Shown here: piece after piece, positions 33,974 to 44,801 of the stretch | Layout: every line of letters begins with the position of its first letter | How positions within the stretch are numbered: the stretch's first letter is position 1 | Assembly: GCA_026929865.2 (NCBI GenBank) | Contig: CM049396.1 | Coordinates: forward strand, 28,232,501-28,296,500 | Direction of reading: 5' to 3' | Length of the DNA stretch: 64,000 nucleotides | Origin: Hyperoplus lanceolatus | Lineage: Eukaryota > Chordata > Actinopteri > Uranoscopiformes > Ammodytidae | Program-made: the position numbers and the translations under genes | The notes under the pieces: generated by a model | What the model was told of the DNA's origin: nothing | Databases searched by the model: none | Seen by the model: only the letters and a program-made list of their open reading frames with translations

Positions 33974-34615
33974 AATTGTTTTCACCTCCTCCATTCACAG
34001 TTGTTTAGTTCATGACCCGGGTGAAATATCTGGCCCTCGTGAGCAGTCAGTACGTTTACATGACGTTAGAGAAAATCTATTTATTGTGTTAGTCCGACAT
34101 AAATCGTACTACATTTTATTTCTCAATCCTAAACTAACACCCCCAGATAATGCGATCGGGAGTCAAATTACTTCTGCATGTATACAGTGTGTCCTCAACT
34201 GGCCTAGGCACTCTGCGCAGCCCCTACAGGCTCCCGCCCAGGGCTTCGACCTTGATGTGGAATAGCATTCAATGCAAACAGAAAACAGAACAGCACTATG
34301 AAATGTACAGAGCTTTAGAGATATCCATGAATTCCATACCACCACATGACATGATAACGCTACTGTTTGCTGCTGGTTAACCGTTTGCTACTTGCTAACA
34401 AGTAAGCCGGTCGCTAACTTTTTTGTCGAATGGTTGGTCTGTGACGTAATAAGTCAACTAGGAAAGGGTCCAAATCTCAGGAAAGATACGACAAAAAGTA
34501 GGAAACTCCTTGATGCAGTCTTACCAGCAGGCAGTGTTAGCAAGCTAGCATAGAACACACAACATGTAAATGCAACAATTTTGACCACAGGTTATCTTTT
34601 GTCATTTTGATTGCT
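33974..34615. other. Intergenic stretch
   Basis: Nothing recognisable is seen. Confidence 0.3.
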
Positions 34616-35561
34616 CGTATGGTCAGTGTTGTGCCTGAACGCGTTCAATGAATGAACTATCATGAATGTATTTCTGCCTGATGAACGTTATTGCGAACGC
34701 GTTCATTCTGGCGTTTGTGAACGGCGCTCTTACAGTCGTTCAATCGTTCATTGGGTGCCAGATTTCCATAGAAAACCCCGCTAAAAGACAGCGTAAACAG
34801 GCCTTAATATGCAGCGGAAAAACACCCAATCTGGCAACACCTGCCACCACAGCGTTGCACCGCCGCTGCGCCATCAAAATGCGAAACACCGTGGCAAAAA
34901 ACAAAAACAAATGAATGCAGCAGCACTTACTCAGACCATGGACGTCTCCTCAGGCTCTACCTCTTCTTCGTATGATTGTTACCTACCTCAGATTGTGTTT
35001 GTGTTAATAATTATGTCAACACATCTTCTGGACTTTGTTGTTAACAGTATACTGCAGTTTAGAATGGTCTCCTTGAGGGTTTTACTATTTTAAGTTGTAA
35101 TTTGTTTGTAGAACCTGCCTGGTATATTTTTCCAGTATTGCTTTCTTTGAATGAAATTGGAAAATTATAAAAATGGAAAAACATTTGCACCTTAACCGTT
35201 TTTGTTTGAATAATTCCTCATTAAAAAGACCATTCAAAAAGCTACTTTTTCCTCATGTTTTTGAGAATATACTGTAGAGGTAAAAGCTGCAGCTGGCTTC
35301 TAGTGTGGACTGAATGTTATTGAAATCATTTCTGTCTGTGGTTCTATATGGTAGGCCTATGTGGCAGTTATTTAGAAAAATAATAGCCTGCAGCAACATA
35401 TTGAAAAAAAAGAACTATGAACTAGTTCATTTTTGAACTGTGAACTTAATTCAGAATTTTGAATTGTGAACTATGAACTGAACTAGTTCATTTTAAAGTG
35501 TGTGAACTGAACTTTGAACTAGTTCACGTAGAAAAAGAACTTTCCCAACACTGCGCATGGT
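34616..35561. mobile_element. hAT-type non-autonomous element with GAAC-nn-GTTC repeats
   Basis: The ends are CAGTGTTGTG (from 34624) and CCCAACACTG (to 35553), inverted and hAT-like. Flanking 8-bp duplications are CGTATGGT (34616-34623) and CGCATGGT (35554-35561), one mismatch. The subterminal palindrome GAACGCGTTC occurs at 34637-34646 and 34695-34704. GAACTAGTTC occurs at 35419-35428, 35480-35489 and 35516-35525. There is no transposase frame. The element body is 930 bp. Confidence 0.88.
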
Positions 35562-35812
35562 CTTATCTGATATGAACCTGTCAGAGTGCAGATGCCCATA
35601 AAAGAGATGAAGACAGGCAGACGTGTTGTTTGCTTGAATTTATTTGTTGGTGGTGCAGTGTTGGATGAAGGTTTACCCTCATCCCCAAAGTGTTTTGGTT
35701 TAGTTTCTGGTGGCATCTACTGTATTTGTTTGACATTTATAAATTGTGGAAAGCTCTGCAAAGGATAAAAGGGACCAGAGCAGACGGGCCCCAACCACAG
35801 CTTCAGGTAAGG
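35562..35812. other. Spacer between two hAT elements
   Basis: Nothing recognisable is seen. Confidence 0.3.
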
Positions 35813-36626
35813 CCCCCATCCAGGGGTGGATTACTGCACGGGCACACCGGGCACAGGTCCAGGGGCCAAAGGGCTCAGGGGGGCCCTTAGCCAGAGATAC
35901 TGATAGTAACTTTTCATGTCGCATAGTTAAAGAGCTTAGTCACTAATGTCAATAACAGGGTCCAAAAAGGAATAGCCTAAATATAAGGATATACTTATTA
36001 AAATTTAACAAGATAGAAATCATCATGGGCCCCTCAATTAATAGGGGAGAAATACAAAAGCAAGTTAAAAACAACAGCATTATTAGCTCTGTCTAAGGGG
36101 CTTCATGAGGGGCCTTGAAGGCCCCCTCACACATACAGAAATAAGCTTTCTATGTGTGAATTCTAAATTGTTCATAAAAAGTAGCTATCTACCCTTTATC
36201 TGTTGAAATGGGCCCCTCCATCATAGAACATGGGTTTGCAGACCAATCTACTGTACTGTTTTTACAGTTGCAGAGTGCTGCCTGTTTAAGAAAAATCAGA
36301 AAAATAATGTTCTTTCTGCATCTCAGGATTTGATATAGCCTCTAAAATATCCTCTCAAAGTGCACCAGATTGAAGCATTTTACGTTAAAAAGATAAAAAA
36401 AATTCTGGGGGGTATGCCCCTGGACCCCCCAAAAAGGTACAGGGTCCCTCCAACAGTATCCCAAAATCCTGTGGGAAACACTGACTTCCTTTATATGTTT
36501 TTGCCATTAATTGTATGCATCTGTGTGGAAAAGTCCGTGTACCTGACTGGATAGGGAGGAGTGGGGGGCCCTTTAAGAGTTTGTGCCCAGGGCCCCATTA
36601 TCTCATAATCCGTCTATGCCCCCATC
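35813..36626. mobile_element. hAT-type non-autonomous element, perfect 8-bp TSD
   Basis: Perfect target duplications CCCCCATC lie at 35813-35820 and 36619-36626. The left end is CAGGGGTGGATTA (hAT-like CAGGGGTG start). The inverted right end is CATAGACGGATTA, already diverged. Internally GGGCCCCT/GGCCCC words recur. No transposase survives. The body is 798 bp. Confidence 0.88.
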
Positions 36627-39555
36627 CTTTTATTTTTGGTATCAACCAAAGGTCGTAAAGTAGTGTTGTGGCTTGTCAGCAGATGGAAGGTATTTGTGGA
36701 AAATAAAATCAGCTAGACCTTACAACAAATCCTTTTTACTAGTCCCACCTGTGCCTTGACACCAGCAGTTGACTTATTTTGGCCAAAGATAGCCAGCACC
36801 CCCCAACTCTACTCCCAAAGGACCCTTACTTGTCAGGTGGGTTATATGCCAGATGGCGGCAGGTATGTAACTATCGTGGCTTCATAGCAGTGGGACACAG
36901 TGTAGCCATAAGCATTGCCCACAAATGAATTAAATTAAGAAAAAGAACAAGACACAAACGACAAAGGGCTGCACACAGACATTGTTCTCTAAATACAAAA
37001 TGGTTTACTCTTGCCACGGATATTACACAGCAGTTAATCTCTGACACGGAAATGACCAATAAACTGATTATAGTGTGTAGCTCCAACCTCTTGGGACCCC
37101 TGGGACCGCTTGGTACCCCAAGAAAAAGGGTGACCAAAATAGGTAGGGTATACGATACGCTTATTTTGGTAGCCTTCCGAACTTTCAACAGTGAAAACGC
37201 AAATAATTGTGTGCCATACTGTACCAAAACGATCTGTACCGCTCAGTGGAAACAAGCTCATGATGTCCATTATCCATGGAACCTCTGGTAAGGCAGGGAA
37301 CACGATAACCCCCAAACTTGGGCCTGGAATTAACTCTATAGTTCCTTATGTTTGTTCTGATCAAACCCTGGAGGAGGCTTTTGATCCCATGAACACACCA
37401 TGACGCCCAAAGGCAGAGGAAAGGAGTGAGTGTGTAAGGAAGATTGTGTTCGACAGAAGGATTTGTATACATGTATAAATTGGCCTCTTGCCAATCATGC
37501 TGCATGTTGTCTTCTCACATTTTCTTGCGTTCTCTGCATCTGTCTTGCTTTGCTTCTCCCCCCTTCGTTGCTCACACGTTGCCCCTTGTAAGGCCACGCA
37601 TCAAGCCACTTAGCAGCCAGCCGGGTATTGACAGAAAATGCCCAAAAAACTGTCCCTGCTTCCTATTAGCCAGGAATCTCCACGCTCCTGCAAACACCCG
37701 TTAGCCATCCAGTCCCAATATGATGACTTGGCCGGGTTTCACGCCTCTCCATTTTATAGTTGATGAATAGCCACAGCAGATGGTTCCTTATCTTTGAAGA
37801 CTCCAGTAAGACGAGCGTGATGAATCGCTCCAGGCCTTACGCATCCATCCGCCCTCTCACCATCCCCACCGCCATCAGGTTACACCTCAGGCACCAAAAA
37901 AAAAGTTAAATGTGAACAATGTGTAGTTGACTCGTCAAGTACACCTATGCAGCTTCTGCTTTCACTTTACTTATAGCAGCCCCTCCAAAAAACTTTAGAC
38001 ACTTTCATTCCATTCCAGCTGTGTAAACAGCAATATGGTTGGTGTTAAAAACATCTATACAAAAGCAGAAAAAAAGAGGACAAGGGCTCATCTGGTGCAG
38101 TCATTATCCTCTTTACAATGCACTCTCATGACAGACTCACGTCCACTCGTCTCATCAGTCACAACTTCACACAGCGGCTCAGCGGAGAATGGGTGAGGGG
38201 TGAGCATGAGGAGCCGGAGCAGTTATGGTAGCAAGAGAAGTTAATGCTTTCCTTACAATGTGAATTCTTTGTAGGGCTCACTGTTTCTCAGATTATAAAT
38301 CAATCCATGCCCGGGGAAAAATATCCCTCACGATGGTGACATGGGAAATGTCCAAGCCCTCAAGGAAAGAAACCAGTTTATGAAAAAACTTAGCACACTT
38401 TGTGTGGCTCCGTGCCATGCATTCTTGGTATGACTTGATGGTGATATAATGAAAATGTGCATGCTCAGTTTAATACAAGTGTTAAAAAAAGAAGAAGCAA
38501 AACATGTTGTTCTGTGACACGGAAATTGGCATGAGCTGTTATTGCTTAATGCCAAACACTTTTGTGAAAAATAAATTCCTTGGCGTTTTCTATTGCATCA
38601 GTGAGACACTATCGGATTAACTATAATTTGAGAACAGTGGAAAAGAAAATGTCTATGAAAATATAGAAATGATATTCAAAATCCACTGATTGTAGATTAG
38701 ATTTGTTTCATCAAATGTGTTTGTCAGAGTAAAAATTCAAATTGTGCAAGAGGAAATCGGTTTATGTTAATTTGACTTAATTGTCGAGCTAAAATAATTC
38801 CAACACACTGTGAAGACCCTCTGTTGGAGCTTGGTGTATTTGTCAAAAGTTTAACCGGGTATTTGCCTGCTGCATTAGTAAAGTTATTTCCGTGCCAAGT
38901 CGTCCAGAGCAGGTCATCCACCAAATGAATCACATTAAAAGACATGTCAACAGTCCTCTCGAAATAGGCCCCCAAAGTACCTGGTCCACATACCCCTATC
39001 TGTTGAAGGAAACATCAAAATGCAGGCTTGAACATATTCAGGATCGCTGCAACTGTAGACATCCTGTCACATGTGTCATGTACTGAAGAAGGTATGTGCA
39101 GCAGAACGAAGCCAAAGACCAAACATAATAGGCAAGGTATACAAATACCGTATTCCTAAAAAAACTAATTAAAAAAATATGTTATAAATCCTGACATGTG
39201 ATTTAAAACAGCACCACACCATGTACTGCAGAGATATACAGTGTTATAATTATATAAACTACAACTAAACTTGTAGGAAATCTTGTCACACCAAATCTTC
39301 GTATCAAAGCAAGCATGAGCTAATAATCTCAAGAGCCTAAAAGAAAAGAATGCACATCAGTCAAATCCTGACAGACTGTTTTTGTTCTCATGTCTTCAAG
39401 TAACTTCAGGACAAACTATAGAAATTGTTTGTCCTCCATTACTCACTTTTCCATCACCAATGAAGTCATGTTTTAACAGGGTCTTATTTCTAAGATGTTT
39501 TTACTTGTGTCTATTGAGCCGGAGGCCTCACCTGTAGGCTACTGTGCTCACTCAC
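36627..39555. other. Intergenic stretch, probable old repeat material
   Basis: Sequence near 36795-36850 (ACCCTTACTTGT...TATATGCC.GATGGC) resembles 54240-54273 inside lrig1 intron 2, suggesting a shared old repeat. The part at 37080-37270 looks repeat-derived (GTACCAAAACGATCTGTACC, then CTCAGTGGAAAC), but no termini are seen. No gene is seen. Confidence 0.35.
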
Positions 39556-39591
39556 TCACACACACACACAAACACACACACACACACACAT

Positions 39592-39642
<51 letters not shown>
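39556..39642. repeat. (CA)n microsatellite, ~87 bp
   Basis: A CA run with AA and TC interruptions near 39571 and 39591. Confidence 0.95.
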
Positions 39643-39644
<2 letters not shown>

Positions 39645-40164
39645 GCAATGCGAAACCTTCGCCTATTCACTGGAAAAGGAACGAGGAACTGTGCCACTAA
39701 AAGCGCCCGCAGTGCTGCAGGTGTGAATATCTTGAGTCCTCGCTACTGTGATTAATAGCAGTGAAATCTGGGCCTTCTCCCAACACCAGGCCATCACAAT
39801 AGCTCTGACAAAGTCAATCAATCTGAGTTGTCAGTGCCAGGAAAGAAATGTGTTGAAAAAAAAAGTGTTGATGGTGCCAGGGGGCTGACAGCCCCGCTGA
39901 TTTAACACAGATGTGCCATTTTTAGGAGGACATGCGGACACACAACTTCAACATTTGGGAAAGATTTTGTGCTGTCAAGTGGCCATTATAGGGCACGCTC
40001 AATTGGTTAAAAAAAGATCAGTCTGGATGCACAAAACACACGGACATGCATGCATGGGTGTGCCTGTACGCATACGTGTACACACCTAGTTAGCACATAG
40101 TGGTGTACACAGATGCTCAGGCACACCTGCACAAAACATCTACTTTTGCTCAACACTCACAGAC
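39643..40164. other. Intergenic stretch
   Basis: Nothing recognisable is seen. Confidence 0.3.
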
Positions 40165-40640
40165 GGTATTGAAAGTATTCAGATCCTTTGCTTTAGTAAA
40201 ATGTAATTTGGCACAAGATAAAGGTAGATACCCCATTTCAAGGAAAAGTCCTGCATTCAAAATTGTACTTGAAATCGAAAAATGTAGCAAATGTTCAAGA
40301 GTAACATTAGTCAATTGTAAAACAGAGTATAATTATACCACTATTTTCACCTGCATATCATTCCCAATGCAATTATTTGTAAATAACATTTTAATTGTGG
40401 TTTCTGTAATTAGGAGCCCATTTGAACTTTTATACGCAGTGGTGGAATGTAACTAAATACATTTACCCACGTATTATTACTGTATTTTAGTACTTTAGCT
40501 TTAGTTCATACTTTTACTCATTTACATTTTTTTCATTTTTGCCAACTTTTTTATCTATATTTTTTGACAGTTTCAGTTACAAGTTACTTTGCAGAATAGG
40601 TCCACCAACACAATCAGATAATAAGTATAAGTATTCTTAT
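40165..40640. repeat. Old interspersed repeat relic
   Basis: Phrases such as AAAGTATTCAGATCCTTTGC, AAAAGTCCTGCATTCAAAAT and GGTGGAATGTAACTAAATAC closely resemble a very common degraded repeat family of teleost genomes, recognised from memory. Exact ends are not visible. Confidence 0.5.
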
Positions 40641-41239
40641 AGATTAGAGTAGGCCTATATAACGTAATACAAAAATGTTCCTGGTATATTAATATTTTTG
40701 TATCGATAATCTGAAAAAAAAACATAGTGAACAATATGTCTCACACTGAAATGCAGAGGAAAAGTAAACATAAATGGATCGACACAAATAAAGTAGGCTG
40801 CTGTAGCCTTGAACTGAAGCCTACTAAAAACGTAGGGTAGCCTACTTGGTTTCATGCAACAGTTGATACTTCACAGAGCTGATGATGAGTGAGGTTATAG
40901 AGTCAATTTGTTGAGGCACACACAACTCATGAATACACAAGTTATCAAGGATAGTTTTAATACAAATGTTAGTAGAATTAGGCCAAGAGACACTAGTTGC
41001 TTTCTCCTTCAAATTCCCCTGTGTGTAGCTTGGCGGAAACGTGGCGCACTGCTCACTGCTTCCTCTCTGACTTCTTCTTTTAGGCTACACGTAAATCTTG
41101 ATTTGAGACTTACCAATAACCACTTTAAATGGCATTGTTGTGGCATTCAAACCAATTATGTTATTATGGCTTGTTATAATGCGATTACAGAGCTTGATCC
41201 CAGTGATTGTCTCTTTAAGAAGCAGTGAGAGTGAGAGGA
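40641..41239. other. AT-rich stretch upstream of the lrig1 promoter
   Basis: Nothing recognisable is seen. Base composition changes sharply to GC-rich at about 41225. Confidence 0.35.
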
Positions 41240-42133
41240 GGTGGTGCGGTTTCACACCCCGGGGTGGGAAACACAGGCGGGGCCAGCGACCGCTGACTGA
41301 CAGCCGCTCAAAGGCTCTCCAGCTCCGCGGTGCACGGAGGGGCCCGCAGCGGACCAATGAGGTGGGAGCTCGACCCGCCCATCAAGTCGCAGCAGCCAAT
41401 CACGGCAAGCAATGGGAGGGCCCTGGAATCGCTGTTGTGCATCCAACGTGGGACTACGGAGCGATCGCCCAGAGGAGAGAAAAAAAAGGAAAAGTAACTC
41501 AAGAAAGGAAAAAACTCATGGTGGTGGGACACGGTCGGAAGGAGGGGGGGACTCTATTTTGCTATTAATCGGATCGTCGAGATTTTGCGACCACAGACTG
41601 CACCTGATAAGCGGTCGGCGGAGCTCTCCCGGTGCGGACCTTGTGTATTTCAAAGTTGGATTTTATTGGCGTACAGCGGTGAAGTGCCTGTGAGATTGGG
41701 ACGGTATGCAGCGCTCGGTTTGAGAGACCGACGCCGGAGTTGTCGGCACTGTTCCTGCGGGTCTTAACTTATTCGTTACACCTTCAAATTGGTGCTGGAC
41801 ATTTTAAATAACCTCGTCGGGACCGTGTAGCGAAGTTTTGAACGAGTTTGGCTGCCACTCCAACAGTTTTTTTTAGAGCTACCCGGGGCGCACTGTGTCC
41901 TCTAACATTTTCGCGTTGCATGTTTTCAAAACATGTCACCAAAAGCAGCTCTCCGATCGAGAAAGTAGTTTTTGGCCCTTCACGAACACATTTCTTCAAC
42001 TTAAATCCAAGTTGAGGACGAGAGGCAGGCTCACTGTGGGCTCTGCTGCTTCATCTGTGTGAAGCACCTTTGATTTTCTAGCCCGCGTCCGACACCACGG
42101 GAGAAAGTTGGGACCTGGGAACTTGTGTCCTAT

Positions 42134-42187
42134 ATGACTGTTGTTGGGATGGGAAACGGTGTGCAGCGCCACAGTCGTTCGTGCTAG
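42134..42187 (+). other. Candidate upstream ORF 1 in the lrig1 leader
   Basis: ATG at 42134 followed by 16 more codons and a TAG at 42185-42187. It ends 133 bases before the main ATG. It is conditional on the leader including this stretch. Confidence 0.4.
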
Positions 42188-42214
42188 CCCCTGTGTCACA
42201 AACAAGACATTTAA

Positions 42215-42256
42215 ATGTTCCCCAAAGGGCGTTCAGTCACCCAGAAGCGACATTAA
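42215..42256 (+). other. Candidate upstream ORF 2 in the lrig1 leader
   Basis: ATG at 42215, 13 codons, TAA at 42254-42256, 64 bases before the main ATG. Confidence 0.4.
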
Positions 42257-42320
42257 TATTCCCAGTGTGTGGGTACGGTGTGAGGAGCTCAGCGGCCGCG
42301 CTATTAAAACTGGATACAAA

Positions 42321-42523
42321 ATGGCGGCGTCCCTGGGACGATTTGGATATGTTTCTCGTTGTATTTTCTATTTAATTTTGTCGGTCGAACTGTTTATCGG
42401 CCATGGATTGTGTTCAGACTTGCCGTGTGCACAGAACTGTACCTGCAGCGGAGATTCAGTGGACTGTAGCAATGTGGAGCTGACAGCTACGCCTCTGGAC
42501 CTTCCACTCCGGACTGTTTCCTT
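42321..42523 (+). CDS. lrig1: lrig1 exon 1: signal peptide and LRRNT cap
   Basis: The first coding exon encodes 67 residues plus two bases of the next codon. The ATG at 42321 has a good context (A at -3, G at +4) and is the first ATG in this frame. The frame is open further upstream but has no ATG. Residues 1-31 form a signal peptide with a hydrophobic core (CIFYLILSVELFIGHG). Next comes the cysteine-rich N-terminal cap: LPCAQNCTCSGDSVDCSNVE, followed by the start of the first leucine-rich repeat (DLPLRTVS). The closest remembered relative is LRIG1 (CTCAGDSLDC and DLPSWTRSLNL). LRIG2 and LRIG3 fit less well. LRIG1 is a single-pass membrane protein that binds ErbB and other receptor tyrosine kinases and promotes their down-regulation. 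The exon ends at a strong GTAAGTA donor (42524), phase 2. Confidence 0.9.
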
Positions 42524-42645
42524 GTAAGTAAAGCGCTCACTCAGTTGCCCCCCCTTGCTTATTTATTGACCAGTTCATAACGGGGTAACAATGTCTGCAA
42601 AGATAGGAATAACGTGTATAACAGCGTAATAGCAAACCTTTCTCT

Positions 42646-42663
42646 CTCACACACACACACACA
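42646..42663. repeat. Short (CA)n run in intron 1
   Basis: CACACACACA about 120 bases after the exon 1 donor. Confidence 0.85.
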
Positions 42664-43338
42664 ACTAAGCGGCCACATTAGCCAGTTTACTACGGCTTTT
42701 TCTCTCGAGGAATCTCGTCCGAGAAGATTTTTGTGGTTATGCCTTTTAGAGTTGCATAATTGCCTATTAACTGTAACAGAGGGAGTGAGGCCAGCTGTCA
42801 CAGTGAGTTCTGTCTAGGCCCTCTTCGGCTAACTAACCCAACTTTAAGTAAGTTTATTTTCTTTCAGGAGTGAAATGAAACTTTTCTCCACATAGCCTAT
42901 TGCCGGGGACCCCCTATAAAGCTCCCCCCTCCCCCCACACACAGGTCCCTGCACCCCACTAACAAGCGACCAGCAAACCCCCGGCCCTGTTTGCTCACAC
43001 AGTCCTGACACATCCCCCTGGTAACTTCATTAGGGTTGTTTGTTTGTTCAACTCATGAATGGAGTTTTCACCAGGCAATAAGGCCAGATTACTTTAATAA
43101 AAGTCATTTAATCAGCTCTGTATTTTACAGCAACAGGTGCAGAAGAGGGATGCATTATATTCTGTTAGTGGACATCAATTATGTAGGGGTAAAAATGCCT
43201 TGCTCAGGGGCGCATTGGTGGTATGCAAATAACAAATCTGTATTGTGCCTTCAACTTTTAAAAGTCTTGTGTGAGACTCCTCGTGTGTTAAGACTTCAAT
43301 GGCACCTTGGAAAGCCTTTTTCTGTATTTTCATTATCA

Positions 43339-43357
43339 TTAGATAGATAGATAGATA
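43339..43357. repeat. Short (TAGA)n run
   Basis: Four tandem TAGA units. Confidence 0.85.
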
Positions 43358-44734
43358 TCAGACATGTGCTCAAATATAACAGGCCACAACTTTTCATCTT
43401 CTGCAGTCGATACATTTGAACCTCTTTTGACAGTTTCTGACGCATGGAAACCAGACTTGAGCAATCTAGTGTATCCGTCTAAAAAAATGTTTCCTTTCTT
43501 TCTGAACAAAATATCCCTTCAGGGCGATTTCGACAATTAGACCCAAACATGTCATAACAAATATAGCTCTGCGTTAAATGCAGTCAGATTTATTGCAGGT
43601 ATCATTACCCCAATTCCTATTTTCTGTATAGGAATTGTTATGTATAGTCATAAGTTCAACAGTTAGGTGTTCTTGTCAAGGAAGCATTGTCCTTGGGATG
43701 TGAACCCTGTCTGCCAGCTCATGTAGGAGGTGATGGGAGATATGGGGCGTTATTTTTTATGGAACATCCTCCAATGTTTATAACTATAGCCCTTTTTCAA
43801 ATGTAATAATTATTTATTTAAAGACGACACAACTTTCTGCGCTCTCTCAATCAACATGTTTAGTTCTCAGCGCTGTACATTGCAGCCACTATGTCCACTA
43901 GTGGCAGTTGTGAATCCTCAATTAGCATCTAGTCACAGAATCTTTAGCCTCTGTTTGTGTGAGTGTTTTGCTGGGAATGTGGGGTTAAAGACCCAAAGAC
44001 TCCTCTGGCTCCCAGGTTCCTGTTTTAGGCGGTTTATCTCCCCCTGGGAAGTGAGGAATGCAACTTTTAAAAAGAAAAAGTCCTTTTTAAAAACATGAAT
44101 AACGGCACTTGTGCCCGGCTAGCCTCGTTGCCCTGAAGCACCACTTAGCCAAGTTCAAGTGCGCTGTTTACCGTGCATGTCGTGTACGTGTGTACCCACG
44201 CTGCTGCTCCTGTCCTTATAACGGACAACTACAGTGGACCAAAGGGTCCCATCTGAAAGCAGCTGTTCTGAACCTTTTTGGTTTTTATGTGAAGATAGGG
44301 TCCTGTGTTTGTGTGTGTGTGTGAGCCCCGTCTGGCTCCAAGTTTGCTGCCATTATCTCCAGCAAACCTTATCGGTCAAGATTTAAGGACCCGCAATCTT
44401 GCTGTTTTCAAAGGGAACGGGTTTATGGCGTTTGAATTATCTTTTGAAACACCTAGGTTGCATATTTCCACACCACTTGAGATAGTCACATGATGTTGGC
44501 AGGTTAACTCAAAGGGAGGCCCGCTCTATACCTCTGGGGGTCTGTGAAGGAGCTCAGATTAGCTGATGATTACTGGAAACCCAACCAGTTTATATGGACA
44601 ATTTCACTTGTGGCCCGGCGACGATTCCAATTTTATATACGCCAAGTCCTGTCCAATGGACTGGATGAAATGACTTTTTTGTGCTGTTGGTGGAAAGTTG
44701 TGATTGTGGCTTTTGAGTGCTTCCTGTGCGCAAT

Positions 44735-44736
<2 letters not shown>

Positions 44737-44790
<54 letters not shown>

Positions 44791-44801
44791 TGTGTGTGTG
44801 T
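44737..44801. repeat. (TG)n microsatellite, intron 1
   Basis: A TG run with one C interruption. Confidence 0.95.

Larger units (their letters stand above)
41240..42320 (+). promoter_or_regulatory. lrig1: lrig1 promoter and 5'UTR region (GC-rich)
   Basis: A GC/CpG-rich island leads into the lrig1 start codon. It has a GC box GGCGGGGCC at 41276-41284 and CCAAT boxes at 41354-41358 (GGACCAATGAG) and 41396-41400 (CAGCCAATCACG). There is no TATA box at an obvious site, which fits a housekeeping-style CpG promoter. The transcription start cannot be fixed by eye and probably lies within about 41400-41700. Upstream ATGs that would lie in the leader include 42134 and 42215 (see separate entries) and one near 41920. 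Confidence 0.6.

Noticed and set aside
42141-42320. N-terminal extension of the lrig1 frame upstream of 42321
   Set aside because: The frame is open but has no ATG. Residues after 42321 form a proper signal peptide, and the 42321 ATG has a good initiation context.
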